The notes below the pieces were generated by a model. That model ran no database searches. It was given only the letters and a program-made list of their open reading frames with translations, and had not been told where the DNA came from. A DNA stretch of 64,000 nucleotides from JAFEDN01 sp963844565 (GTDB lineage Bacteria; Pseudomonadota; Gammaproteobacteria; Coxiellales; Coxiellaceae), in the NCBI GenBank assembly GCA_963844565.1, contig CAWJON010000002.1:682001-746000 (forward strand). The letters are read 5' to 3'. Positions 27,101-35,731 of this stretch are shown in pieces (within the stretch, counting starts at the first letter, position 1; each line of letters begins with the position of its first letter). Made by a program: the position numbers and the translations under genes.

Positions 27101-29032
27101 TTAGTGGTCTTTAATCTCATCAATACTTTTAAAAAATTCTAACGAATCAGGATTTGCAATCGTTTCTAAATTGCCTAAAGGTTGATGATTAATTATTTTT
27201 TTGACCGCCATTTCTAGCAATTTGCCATTAATTGTCCTTGGCAAATCAGGTGCGGCGATTATTTTTGCAGGGACATGATGAGGAGACACGTTTTTCTTTA
27301 TTTGCTTTTTAATCGATTGAATTAATTCGGACGTCAGTGTGAAACCACTTTGCATCACCACAAATAAAATAACTCTTTCACCGCCTGCTTGCATTTGCCC
27401 CACCGCTAAACAGTCGGTAATTTCTTTAAATTGAGCAATTTGTTGATATAGTTCTGCTGTTCCCAGTCGAATTCCGCCTGGATTTAAAGTGGCATCGGAG
27501 CGCCCGTAAATAATAATGCCAGAGTGTGAAGTTATTTTTGCATAATCCCCATGCGTCCAAACACCCGGAAATTTAACAAAATAAGAGCGTTCATATTTTT
27601 TGCCATCGGGGTCGTTCCAAAAATAAACGGGCATAGAGGGGAATGGAGAAATACATACCAATTCTCCTTTTTCATTTTGTACGGATTCACCTTGCTCATT
27701 AAAAATTTTTACATTCATTCCCAGCCCTAGACTTTGAATCTCACCTTTATATACCGGCAATAATGGATTACCTAAGGCAAAACAAGAAATGATATCACTG
27801 CCTCCGGAAATTGAAGCCAACCAAACATTAGATTTAATTTTTTCATAAACAAAGTCAAAACTTTCCGGCAGTAAAGCAGAGCCCGTCGTTAAAATGGTGT
27901 TTAGAGATTGCAGCGAATGCGAATCCTTAGGATTTAAATTAATCGTCTTTACCATTTCAATCCATTTAGCCCCAATTCCAAAAATGGTAATTTTAAGCTC
28001 ATCAATCAGATCAAAAAGTCTTGAACGTCGAGAAGGCAAAGGATTGCCTTCATAGAGGATAACCGTCGCGCCGATCGCCAAACTGCTGATCAGCCAATGC
28101 CACATCATCCACGAACAAGTGGTATAAAAAAATATTTTATCTGCGCGGTTTAAATTGGTATGTAGCTTTAACTCTTTAAGATGTTGAAGCAGCGTTCCAC
28201 CAGTGCCGTGGACCATGCATTTTGGTTTACCGGTTGTCCCCGATGAATATAAAATATATAGCGGATGATCAAAAGGAAATTGTGGAAAACTAAATGACTC
28301 AACATTATTATTAAAACAATTTTCCCATAATACCGATGGATCACTGATAATAATTGTTTGCTCAATACTTTTTATTTCTTGTTGTAATTTACGAATTTTT
28401 TTTAATACATCAAAATATTTTTGATCATAAACATATCCTTCAATCGCAAATAAAATTTTAGGCTCTATCTGAGCAAAACGATCTAACAGCCCTTGCTCAC
28501 CAAAATCCGGAGAGCATGCTGACCATATGGCACCCAAACTAGTCGCAGCTAACATAGCAACAACGGTGGCAGGGCAATTCGGCAGCACGCCTGCCACACG
28601 ATCATTTGCTTTCACCCCTATTTTTTGTAAATAGAGAGCCAATGAACAAACCCTTTGGTGAAGTTCCGCATAAGTCATGGTTTCAGCTTGACCTTTTTCA
28701 GTTACATAGACCAAAGCGATGTGATCATCTCGATAACGTAGCAAATTTTGAGCAAAATTGAGCTCTGCGCCTAAAAACCATTGAGTATCTTGAAAATGAT
28801 TACCAAATTTACAAATTTGTTGTGGGGCTTTTTGATGAATGATAGCAAAATAATCCCAAGCTGCTTGCCAAAAAAATTCTGGAAACACCACCGACCATTG
28901 ATGTAGTGCTGCATAATTTTCAATTTCAAGTTTAAAGCGCTGAGCGACATAATCTAAAAAAAGTTTCATCTCAGATTTTTGCATCAGCTCTGGAGAGGGG
29001 AACCAAATTGGGTTATCAGTATTTGAAGGCAT
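27101..29032 (-). CDS. Acetoacetyl-CoA synthetase
   Basis: An AMP-forming ligase that activates acetoacetate with CoA, feeding ketone bodies into acetyl-CoA or lipid synthesis. The adenylation signature LYSSGTTGKPKCMVHGTGG with the family-specific HLKELKLHTNL follows; ISGGSDIISCF and YGRSDATLNPGGIRLGTAELY match the acetoacetate branch and not acetate. The C-terminal catalytic Lys lies in PRTINGKLLEMAVKK. I chose ATG 29032 (MPSNTDNPIWFPSPE) over an upstream TTG. It has 643 residues, family length. With HMG-CoA lyase later in the window it points to use of leucine or ketone bodies. Confidence 0.93.
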   Translation of the reverse strand: MPSNTDNPIWFPSPELMQKSEMKLFLDYVAQRFKLEIENYAALHQWSVVFPEFFWQAAWDYFAIIHQKAPQQICKFGNHFQDTQWFLGAELNFAQNLLRYRDDHIALVYVTEKGQAETMTYAELHQRVCSLALYLQKIGVKANDRVAGVLPNCPATVVAMLAATSLGAIWSACSPDFGEQGLLDRFAQIEPKILFAIEGYVYDQKYFDVLKKIRKLQQEIKSIEQTIIISDPSVLWENCFNNNVESFSFPQFPFDHPLYILYSSGTTGKPKCMVHGTGGTLLQHLKELKLHTNLNRADKIFFYTTCSWMMWHWLISSLAIGATVILYEGNPLPSRRSRLFDLIDELKITIFGIGAKWIEMVKTINLNPKDSHSLQSLNTILTTGSALLPESFDFVYEKIKSNVWLASISGGSDIISCFALGNPLLPVYKGEIQSLGLGMNVKIFNEQGESVQNEKGELVCISPFPSMPVYFWNDPDGKKYERSYFVKFPGVWTHGDYAKITSHSGIIIYGRSDATLNPGGIRLGTAELYQQIAQFKEITDCLAVGQMQAGGERVILFVVMQSGFTLTSELIQSIKKQIKKNVSPHHVPAKIIAAPDLPRTINGKLLEMAVKKIINHQPLGNLETIANPDSLEFFKSIDEIKDH

Positions 29033-29149
29033 AATAGTTAAGAATAGCAAATCTACAGCCAATCACGCTGAGTACAGCGTCCATGAGGGTTGTAAATAAA
29101 ATATTATTAAGTTCTAATTTGGACTAGACAGACTAATTTAGGTGATTTG

Positions 29150-29343
29150 ATGAAAACATGGCAATTAGAATCTGCCAAGGTGCGGTTAGTGGAGTTACTA
29201 AGGTGGTGATTCTGAAAAAGGAACAATATGATCGTTTGACTAAAAAACAAGTACCTCTTGTTGAATTTATTGCTAAATCGCCACTGGCAGGGTTAAAAAT
29301 TAATTTTAAGCGCGATAAATCTCCAACTCGCGACATTGATTGA
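29150..29343 (+). pseudogene. Relic of a Phd/YefM-type antitoxin
   Basis: From ATG 29150 the frame reads a typical antitoxin N-terminus (MKTWQLESAKVRLVELL) but stops at 29209. The following frame continues with the antitoxin C-terminus: VVILKKEQYDRL, then LVEFIAKSPLAGLKI and the ending RDKSPTRDID. About 30 internal codons with the DNA-binding core are missing and the frame is shifted. No toxin gene follows. It is a decayed toxin-antitoxin locus next to tRNA-Val. Confidence 0.75.
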
Positions 29344-29449
29344 TGCTTTCCATACTCAAAACGGCTTAGGGTTTCTATTTGAAAGAAAACTTAATAAATG
29401 ATATCTTTTCAGATTATTTTGGCCGCGCCAGGGATGGCAGAGAAAGTAT

Positions 29450-29521
29450 AGGCACGTAGCTCAGTGGTAGAGCATCACCTTGACATGGTGGTGGTCGGTG
29501 GTTCGATCCCACTCGTGCCTA
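29450..29521 (+). tRNA. tRNA-Val (GAC)
   Basis: The cloverleaf has acceptor AGGCACG with CGTGCCT, a D-arm GCTCAGTGGTAGAGC, an anticodon loop TTGACAT (anticodon GAC) between CACC and GGTG, and a GTTCGATCC T-loop. CCA is not encoded. The first acceptor pair is A-T, which is unusual for tRNA-Val. Confidence 0.95.
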
Positions 29522-29597
29522 ATTTTGAATCATTGTTACATTGACATCGGACTGAATAAAGACTATATTTAGGTCAATCTAAAATAGGAGACTTAAG

Positions 29598-29876
29598 ATG
29601 AACCTATCTCAACAAATTAAGCCCATAAGTTATCTCAAAGCGCATGCGGCCGAAGTGATCAAGCGTTTGCGTGAAAATCATGAAACCATGATTATTACTC
29701 AAAATGGTGAAGCCACAGTCGTTCTTCAGGACATAGAGAGTTATGAAAGAACCCAACAATCTTTGGCATTGTTAAAAATTTTGGCTTTAGGGAATAAACA
29801 GATCGAAAACGGACGGACCGAAACAGCATCATCGGTTATAAAGCGATTACGGGATAGGAAAAAAAATCATAAATGA
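29598..29876 (+). CDS. Phd/YefM-family antitoxin
   Basis: A 92-residue antitoxin. The N-terminal fold ISYLKAHAAEVIKRLRENHETMIITQNGEATVVLQDIESYE is the DNA-binding, dimer-forming Phd/YefM domain. The C-terminal basic, flexible part (VIKRLRDRKKNHK) should bind the toxin. A GGAG ribosome site precedes ATG 29598. The stop overlaps the toxin start by four bases (ATGA), the standard coupled arrangement; autoregulation is expected from family knowledge. Confidence 0.92.
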   Translation: MNLSQQIKPISYLKAHAAEVIKRLRENHETMIITQNGEATVVLQDIESYERTQQSLALLKILALGNKQIENGRTETASSVIKRLRDRKKNHK

Positions 29877-30208
29877 GTTATGCCGTTATTTTAACAGCGC
29901 ATGCTGTTCTCGATGTAGAAAAAATTTGCGATTATATTACGATTAATGATCTGCCACAAAAGGCAGAATATGTTTTAACACAGCTGGAAAATTCATTTGA
30001 TAGCTTATCAAAGTTTCCTGAAAGGGGGGGTTGTCCCAAAGAATTATCATATTTAGGAATAAGTGAATATCGAGAAACTTATTTTAAACCTTACCGAATT
30101 ATTTACAGGATTATAGAGAAGACTGTTTATATTTATCTTGTAGTAGATGGGAGACGAGATATGGAAACGTTATTACAAGGAAGAATATTTGATACTGTTT
30201 TAGATTAG
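29873..30208 (+). CDS. ParE/RelE-superfamily toxin
   Basis: A 111-residue toxin. The order (helix pair, RGGCPKEL, then the beta strands YRETYFKPYRIIYRI and VYIYLVVDGRRDMETLL) matches the plasmid-stabilisation ParE/RelE fold. The ending DGRRDMETLLQGRI is more ParE-like (gyrase poison) than RelE-like (mRNA cleavage), but the target cannot be fixed from sequence. It is translationally coupled to the antitoxin upstream. Confidence 0.9.
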   Translation: MSYAVILTAHAVLDVEKICDYITINDLPQKAEYVLTQLENSFDSLSKFPERGGCPKELSYLGISEYRETYFKPYRIIYRIIEKTVYIYLVVDGRRDMETLLQGRIFDTVLD

Positions 30209-30297
30209 AGGATTAGCTTGTATTGCAGTTGATCGTCAATTATTCCAGGATAGCCTTAAAGTCTTTATAATTACTCCAGTTCAGAGCTCTGATTTTA

Positions 30298-31155
30298 TCA
30301 ATCTCCAGAATTCTTAAAAGAAATAAAGGGTTTTTCGCTCTCCTTCGAGGTAATCGGGGGCAATGGTTGAGGGCATAAAGAGAAAAATTGATTTGGGTTT
30401 TGACTGTAGCCCGAGGAAGATTGGGAAGCAGACAAAGGTGATGAAGAACTGCTGCTCACAGTAGAAACAACGTCGCTGCTCGAAGATAAAGAATTCCCGC
30501 AAAGCTCAGAAGCACTTGTTTGAGCTTTGATTTCTTTTTCTGAAGCCTCAAGTTTGGGGAGTAGCAAGCAAAGCATCATCACTTGGAACCTATGCCGTGA
30601 AAGAGCCTCATGTGATTCATTAATATCGAATTTGGGATTAGACATATTTATACAAAGAGCTTTTTCTATGTCGCTTTCTGCACAGTAACGAAGAATTGAA
30701 ATAGAAATACTATGATTACCATTGTTAAATAATTTAAGCATGACAGAGTAAGCTTTCATTAACCATGGCAACGTTGCGATAAGAGATCGATAAGTTTCTA
30801 TTCCAACCAAACTCAGCATTTGCTTATAACCAATAGGTGAGGTGCACTGAGCCTGTGCTGAAAAAGGAAAGTCGATTAACCAAATAAAAAACCTCATGTT
30901 TTGATTTTTTATCTGAGTGGCGCGTTCCATTAAGCGTGGCAAAGAATTATAAAAATGGTCACGTACTTCTGGATTTACATTCTGAAATATAAAATCTATC
31001 ATTTCTAATGAAATTTCATTTGTATTTGTTGCAAAATCTAGCAAATGTTGGGGGTAGTTTAGTGCAAACCATTCTAAATTACCTTGGTCTGTCAAGTGGT
31101 TAAGCTTCTTTTCTGGAGGACTTGCAATTTCCCCTGCCTGCTTTTTTCTTTTCAT
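30298..31155 (-). CDS. Orphan protein with basic N-terminus and serine-rich C-terminus; effector candidate
   Basis: I do not recognise this 285-residue protein. It opens with a basic stretch (MKRKKQ, then PPEKKL) that resembles a nuclear localisation signal and has no signal peptide. Residues about 25-200 are helical, with the hydrophobic helix FFIWLIDFPF near 90. Residues 220-250 are mostly serine, and the C-terminus carries short acidic and polar residues (SKESEKPF), as many Dot/Icm substrates do. It is flanked by a toxin-antitoxin pair and a repeat, so acquisition by transfer is plausible. Function is unknown. Confidence 0.8.
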   Translation of the reverse strand: MKRKKQAGEIASPPEKKLNHLTDQGNLEWFALNYPQHLLDFATNTNEISLEMIDFIFQNVNPEVRDHFYNSLPRLMERATQIKNQNMRFFIWLIDFPFSAQAQCTSPIGYKQMLSLVGIETYRSLIATLPWLMKAYSVMLKLFNNGNHSISISILRYCAESDIEKALCINMSNPKFDINESHEALSRHRFQVMMLCLLLPKLEASEKEIKAQTSASELCGNSLSSSSDVVSTVSSSSSSPLSASQSSSGYSQNPNQFFSLCPQPLPPITSKESEKPFISFKNSGD

Positions 31156-31169
31156 ATTTACCCTTTTTT

Positions 31170-31199
31170 ATATTAGAAACTTGTACTATTATTGCACAA
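31170..31199 (-). promoter_or_regulatory. Predicted promoter of the 285-residue gene
   Basis: On the minus strand TTGTGC (31199-31194) and TAATAT (31175-31170) are 18 bases apart and lie just upstream of an AAAGGGTAA ribosome site and the ATG at 31155. Confidence 0.4.
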
Positions 31200-31392
31200 G
31201 CCCAGCTGATTGGCAAGCCCCAAATGAATTAAAGCTTAAACAGAAGGAGTAACCCTACTTGCACCAATGAGGTCAGATCATGAAAGGGACCAGAGGCGTC
31301 CGTTCGCAATGAGGGACCGGCTATTCCCGCTGAATAAACCAGGAAGCAATTCTCGGTTAATATTAACTGATTGATATAATGTAATAAATTTC

Positions 31393-31550
31393 CACTATAA
31401 ACAGAGAATTTTCGTAGAAAAATCCTTACCCGATGGGGGTTCAAAGGGGGAGAAGAGCGGGAGCGATCTCCCCCTTGATTCCAAGCATCGGCTCCGCCGA
31501 GCGCAGGATATAAACCAGAAAGCAATTTTCGGCTCCGCCGAGAATTGCTG
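31393..31550. repeat. Dispersed repeat copy E upstream of thrS
   Basis: The full-length repeat runs 31393-31516 from CACTATAAACAGA to AGGATATAAACCA. A further perfect hairpin follows (about 31519-31550, AGCAATTTTCGGC-TCC-GCCGAGAATTGCT). The 491-base gap 31156-31646 contains no other recognisable gene. The hairpins lie within the thrS leader and could affect its transcription. Confidence 0.85.
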
Positions 31551-31646
31551 CATGCTCCACGAAGATGTTGCAGTGGAAATGACAATGAATTACAGTAGGC
31601 ACCGTTCGCGGGATTTTCAACTGAGAGGAAAGTGAGATAATATTCC

Positions 31647-33578
31647 ATGCTAAATATTCGTTTACCAGACGGTAATCAGAAACAATTTCCGGGACCGGTT
31701 TCTGCTTTGCAAGTTGCTGAATCCATCGGTTCGGGGCTAGCAAAAGCTGCTTTGGCTGCTGAAGTGGATGGCAAAGTAGTCGATTTGTCTTACCTGATTC
31801 AGCAAGATGCAGAAGTAAAAATTATTACCGCAAAAGATCCGGCTGGGCTGGAAATCATTCGACACTCCACCGCACATCTCTTGGCGCAGGCGGTAAAAAA
31901 ATTATTTCCAGAGGCTCAAGTGACTATTGGCCCAGTTATCGAAGATGGATTTTATTATGACTTTGCTTGCGCTCACCATTTTTCCACCGATGATCTAGCG
32001 ATAATCGAAGAAAAAATGCATGAAATAGCCAAACTGGATTTGACGGTTGAGCGCATTGAGTTAACCCAAGAAGAAGCGATAAAGCTTTTTTCAAAAATGG
32101 GAGAAAAGTATAAGATCGAAATTATCCAAGAGATTCCAGCTGATCAAAAAATTACCGCTTATCGACAAGGCGATTTTATTGATTTATGTCGAGGGCCGCA
32201 TGTTCCTCGAACGGGTTTTTTAACTGCTTTTAAGTTAACCAAAGTCTCAGGTGCTTATTGGCGGGGAAATCCTAAAAATGAAATGTTACAGCGGATTTAC
32301 GGAACGGCGTGGGGAGATGTTAAATCTTTGCAAGCTTATCTGCACCGATTGGCTGAAGCAGAAAAAAGAGACCACCGGCTGATTGCTAAAAAAATGGACC
32401 TTTGCCATTGGCAGGCAGAAGCCCCAGGGATGGTATTTTGGCATCCGAACGGTTGGAGTATTGTCTGCACTTTGCGTGAATATTTGGCAGAAAAATATAT
32501 CCTTAATGGTTATCAAGAAGTTAATACGCCACAGTTGGTGGACATTTCGTTATGGGCGCAATCTGGCCATTTAGAAAAATTTGCAGATGATTTATTTTTA
32601 TCAGAATCCGAAAATCGAGAATATGCAATCAAACCAATGAGTTGTCCGTGCCATATTCAAATTTTTAAACAAGGCATAACCAGCTATCGTGAGTTACCCA
32701 TTCGTTTGGCGGAATTTGGCTATTGCCATCGAAACGAGCCCTCAGGAACTTTACATGGCTTAATGCGTGTTCGAGGTTTTGTTCAAGATGATGGACACAT
32801 TTTCTGTACCCCCAAACAGATTCAAGCGGAAGTACTTGCCTTTATAGAACAACTGCGACACGTTTATACAGATTTTGGCTTTACTGAAATTGTTTATAAA
32901 CTCTCAACTCGGCCGGAAAAACGTATCGGTGATGATGCTGCATGGGACCAAGCGGAAGCTGCGCTTGCCGAAGCACTGACCCAAGCCAAAGTGAAATGGG
33001 AGTATTCTCAAGGAGAGGGTGGGTTTTACGCCCCTAAAATCGAGTTTTCTTTGCAAGACTGTTTGGGAAGAAGCTGGCAATGCGGCACTATCCAAGTCGA
33101 TTTTTTCTTGGCGGCCCGCTTAGGCGCATTTTATATTGATGAAAAAGGCGCCAAGCAGCCTCCGGTGCTGTTACACCGCGCCATTTGCGGTTCCTTAGAA
33201 CGTTTTATTGCCATTTTGTTAGAGCATTATGCGGATGGGCTGCCGCTTTGGTTGTCTCCAATTCAAGCTGTAATTCTGAATATTACCGATCGACAGATCG
33301 AATTTGGTCGAGAAATTGAAGTTTTTTTACGAAATCAAGGTGTTAGGGCAAATTTAGACTTGCGTAATGAGAAAATTGGTTTTAAAATACGCGAACACAC
33401 TTTGGCTCATGTACCTTATTTACTGGTAATTGGCGACCGTGAAGTAGCAGATAAAACTGTAGCTGTACGTCGCTTTGGTAGTGAGCAATCAAAGACCATG
33501 AGTTTAGCTGAATTTGCTGAACAGGTTAAAAAAGAAATCAAAAGTCGTGTTTTACCCGGAGGAACTGTTTTAGCGTGA
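31647..33578 (+). CDS. thrS: Threonyl-tRNA synthetase
   Basis: A class II synthetase that charges tRNA-Thr and edits Ser. An N-terminal TGS domain (1-60) and an editing domain with HSTAHLLAQAVK and the zinc-like C/H site RGPHVP precede the catalytic core. The core has CPCHIQIFK, motif 2 YRELPIRLAEFGYCHRNEPS and motif 3 LHRAICGSLERFIAILLEH. A C-terminal anticodon-binding domain follows. 643 residues, full length. It heads the translation-gene block and overlaps infC by four bases. Confidence 0.98.
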   Translation: MLNIRLPDGNQKQFPGPVSALQVAESIGSGLAKAALAAEVDGKVVDLSYLIQQDAEVKIITAKDPAGLEIIRHSTAHLLAQAVKKLFPEAQVTIGPVIEDGFYYDFACAHHFSTDDLAIIEEKMHEIAKLDLTVERIELTQEEAIKLFSKMGEKYKIEIIQEIPADQKITAYRQGDFIDLCRGPHVPRTGFLTAFKLTKVSGAYWRGNPKNEMLQRIYGTAWGDVKSLQAYLHRLAEAEKRDHRLIAKKMDLCHWQAEAPGMVFWHPNGWSIVCTLREYLAEKYILNGYQEVNTPQLVDISLWAQSGHLEKFADDLFLSESENREYAIKPMSCPCHIQIFKQGITSYRELPIRLAEFGYCHRNEPSGTLHGLMRVRGFVQDDGHIFCTPKQIQAEVLAFIEQLRHVYTDFGFTEIVYKLSTRPEKRIGDDAAWDQAEAALAEALTQAKVKWEYSQGEGGFYAPKIEFSLQDCLGRSWQCGTIQVDFFLAARLGAFYIDEKGAKQPPVLLHRAICGSLERFIAILLEHYADGLPLWLSPIQAVILNITDRQIEFGREIEVFLRNQGVRANLDLRNEKIGFKIREHTLAHVPYLLVIGDREVADKTVAVRRFGSEQSKTMSLAEFAEQVKKEIKSRVLPGGTVLA

Positions 33579-34117
33579 AAAAAACTCGAGTGAATCTACA
33601 GATTCAAAACCCTGAAATCCGCTTAATTGATGCGGAAGGTAATCAAGTTGGAGTTGTCAACATAAGAGAAGCTTTATATGCAGCTGAGAAAGCTGGATTA
33701 GACTTGGTAGAAATTTCTCCCAACACAGAACCGCCAGTTTGTCGTATCATGGATTACGGCAAATATCGTTTTGAAAAAGGGAAGAAACAGGCGGCTCAAA
33801 AAAAGAAACAACGACGGATTCAAATTAAAGAAGTTAAGTTTCGTCCCGTAACTGATATTGGTGACTATCAGGTGAAGGTTCGAAAAATAATTGAATTTTT
33901 AGAACGCGGCGATAAGGTGAAAATTAGTTTACGTTTTCGTGGTCGTGAAATGCAACACAAAGAACTGGGCACGGGTTTACTTAACCGAATTCGTGGCGAT
34001 CTGCCAGAAGGCTTGGTAGTTGAACAGGAAACTAAAGTAGAAGGCCGACAGATGGGTATGGTCGTCATGCTGGGTAAACAAGAAGCAAAGACCAGTAAAA
34101 AAAATGAAGCTGAGTAA
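33575..34117 (+). CDS. infC: Translation initiation factor IF-3
   Basis: IF-3 binds the 30S subunit and proofreads start codons. The N-domain IRLIDAEGNQVGVVNIREAL and the DLVEISPNTEPPVCRIMDYGKYRFEK linker region precede the C-domain with FRPVTDIGDYQVKVRKIIEFLE and SLRFRGREM. It has 180 residues. The start here is GTG at 33575, overlapping the thrS stop (GTGA), not the AUU start used for autoregulation in E. coli, so that control may be relaxed. Confidence 0.97.
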   Translation: MKKTRVNLQIQNPEIRLIDAEGNQVGVVNIREALYAAEKAGLDLVEISPNTEPPVCRIMDYGKYRFEKGKKQAAQKKKQRRIQIKEVKFRPVTDIGDYQVKVRKIIEFLERGDKVKISLRFRGREMQHKELGTGLLNRIRGDLPEGLVVEQETKVEGRQMGMVVMLGKQEAKTSKKNEAE

Positions 34118-34146
34118 GCTTTAAATAGAAGTAGAGGTGAATTTTT

Positions 34147-34338
34147 ATGCCAAAGATTAAAACTAAGCGCGGCGCGGCCAAACGGTTTCGTCGTACTGGA
34201 ACGGGAGCGATTAAACGTCGACGTGGTTTTCGTAATCACATTTTAACTAAAAAAGCCCCGAAGCGGAAACGTCAATTACGTGGGGCACCCCGTGTTAATG
34301 AACGTGACTTTGCTGGCATTGATAGATTATTAAACTAG
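34147..34338 (+). CDS. rpmI: 50S ribosomal protein L35
   Basis: A 63-residue L35 with the classic N-terminus MPKIKTKRGAAKRFRRTGTG and the basic segment RRGFRNHILTKKAPKRKRQLRG. It sits between infC and rplT, the conserved IF3-L35-L20 order, where L20 normally represses the operon by binding the mRNA. Confidence 0.98.
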   Translation: MPKIKTKRGAAKRFRRTGTGAIKRRRGFRNHILTKKAPKRKRQLRGAPRVNERDFAGIDRLLN

Positions 34339-34354
34339 TTATTGGAGATATTTT

Positions 34355-34708
34355 ATGCCCAGAGTAAAAAGAGGCGTAACAGCCCACGCCCGTCATAAAA
34401 AATTAATGAAGCAAGCTAAAGGCTATTACGGCGCTCGTAGTCGAGTATATAGAGTAGCTAAACAGGCCGTAATTAAAGCTGCCCAATATGCTTACCGGGA
34501 TCGTCGCCAGAAAAAGCGAGATATACGAAGCCTTTGGATTGTGCGAATTAACGCGGTTGCTCGTCAACATGGTTTATCTTATAGCCGTTTGATGGATGGT
34601 CTTAAAAAAGCCAATATTACCGTTGATCGTAAAGTTTTAGCGGATTTGGCTTTGAATGACACAACTGCATTTGCCAGTTTGGCCTTAGCCGCACAACAAG
34701 CTTTGTAA
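34355..34708 (+). CDS. rplT: 50S ribosomal protein L20
   Basis: A 117-residue L20, needed early in 50S assembly. The markers are MPRVKRGVTAHARHKKLMKQ, KGYYGARSRVYRVAKQAV and AYRDRRQKKRDIRSLWI. It is preceded by GGAG and followed 21 bases later by pheS. In relatives it is also the translational repressor of the rpmI-rplT mRNA. Confidence 0.98.
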   Translation: MPRVKRGVTAHARHKKLMKQAKGYYGARSRVYRVAKQAVIKAAQYAYRDRRQKKRDIRSLWIVRINAVARQHGLSYSRLMDGLKKANITVDRKVLADLALNDTTAFASLALAAQQAL

Positions 34709-34729
34709 TAATTTTGTACGTTTAGCATT

Positions 34730-35713
34730 ATGCAAAAAAAGTTAACTGCTTTATTGGCTGATGCTAAATCAGCTATTGATCAAGCCCAAAGTTTGGAAGA
34801 TATCGAACAGTTGCGGGTTAGTTATCTGGGAAAAAAAGGGCAATTTACCGCTTTACTTAAATCGGTGTCTGATCTCCCAACCGCTGAACGCCCCCAAATG
34901 GGAAAAGTAATCAATTTAGCCAAAGTCGAATTACAAACTTGGTTAAGTGACCAAGAAGTAATTTTAAAAGAAAAATCTCTAAAAGACCGTTTATCCTCCG
35001 AAATTATTGATATTACCTTGCCTGGGCGTGGTCTCAAGTTAGGCAGCCTGCATCCGATCACTCAAGTCAGTCAGAGGGTTATAGATTTTTTTTCAACCAT
35101 GGGCTTCACGGTGGCGGAGGGTCCAGAAATTGAAGATGACTATCACAATTTTGGCGCTTTAAATATTCCAGATTATCACCCGGCTCGTGACGCCCATGAT
35201 TCATTCTTTTTTCCTAATGGACTGGTGCTTCGAACCCATACCTCAAATGTCCAAATTCGGACCATGGAGAAACAATCTCCGCCGTTAAAAATCATCACCA
35301 TTGGCCGGGTTTATCGTTGTGATTCTGATCAAACACATACGCCGATGTTTCACCAACTAGAAGGGCTGGTGATTGAAAAAAATTGTCATTTTGGTCATCT
35401 TAAAGCGCTACTTCAAGATTTTTTACAAAATTTCTTTGCAACCCAATTAGAATTCCGTTTCCGTCCCAGCCATTTTCCGTTTACTGAGCCTTCTGCAGAA
35501 GTTGATATCCGTAAAAGCGATGGCGATTGGCTAGAAGTATTGGGATGCGGGATGGTCCATCCTCAGGTTTTAAAAAATGTGAATATAGATCCAGCGGTAT
35601 ATAGTGGTTTTGCTTTTGGCCTTGGAATAGATCGATTGGCAATGTTGCATTACGGTATTTCCGATTTGAGATTATTGTTTGAAAATGACTTGCGGATGCT
35701 TTCCCAATTTTAA
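34730..35713 (+). CDS. pheS: Phenylalanyl-tRNA synthetase alpha subunit
   Basis: The catalytic subunit of the alpha2-beta2 enzyme that charges tRNA-Phe. An N-terminal coiled coil (1-85) precedes the class II core: HPITQVSQRVIDFFSTMGF, motif 2 KIITIGRVYRCDSDQTHTPMFHQLEG and motif 3 GFAFGLGIDRLAMLHYGI. Residues FTEPSAEVD line the Phe pocket. 327 residues, E. coli length. No obvious pheM-type leader peptide is seen upstream. Confidence 0.98.
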   Translation: MQKKLTALLADAKSAIDQAQSLEDIEQLRVSYLGKKGQFTALLKSVSDLPTAERPQMGKVINLAKVELQTWLSDQEVILKEKSLKDRLSSEIIDITLPGRGLKLGSLHPITQVSQRVIDFFSTMGFTVAEGPEIEDDYHNFGALNIPDYHPARDAHDSFFFPNGLVLRTHTSNVQIRTMEKQSPPLKIITIGRVYRCDSDQTHTPMFHQLEGLVIEKNCHFGHLKALLQDFLQNFFATQLEFRFRPSHFPFTEPSAEVDIRKSDGDWLEVLGCGMVHPQVLKNVNIDPAVYSGFAFGLGIDRLAMLHYGISDLRLLFENDLRMLSQF

Positions 35714-35731
35714 AACTGAGTATAGATACAA

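Noticed and set aside
31229..31743. Minus-strand frames upstream of thrS
   Set aside because: They run through repeat copy E and into thrS; composition follows the repeat hairpins.
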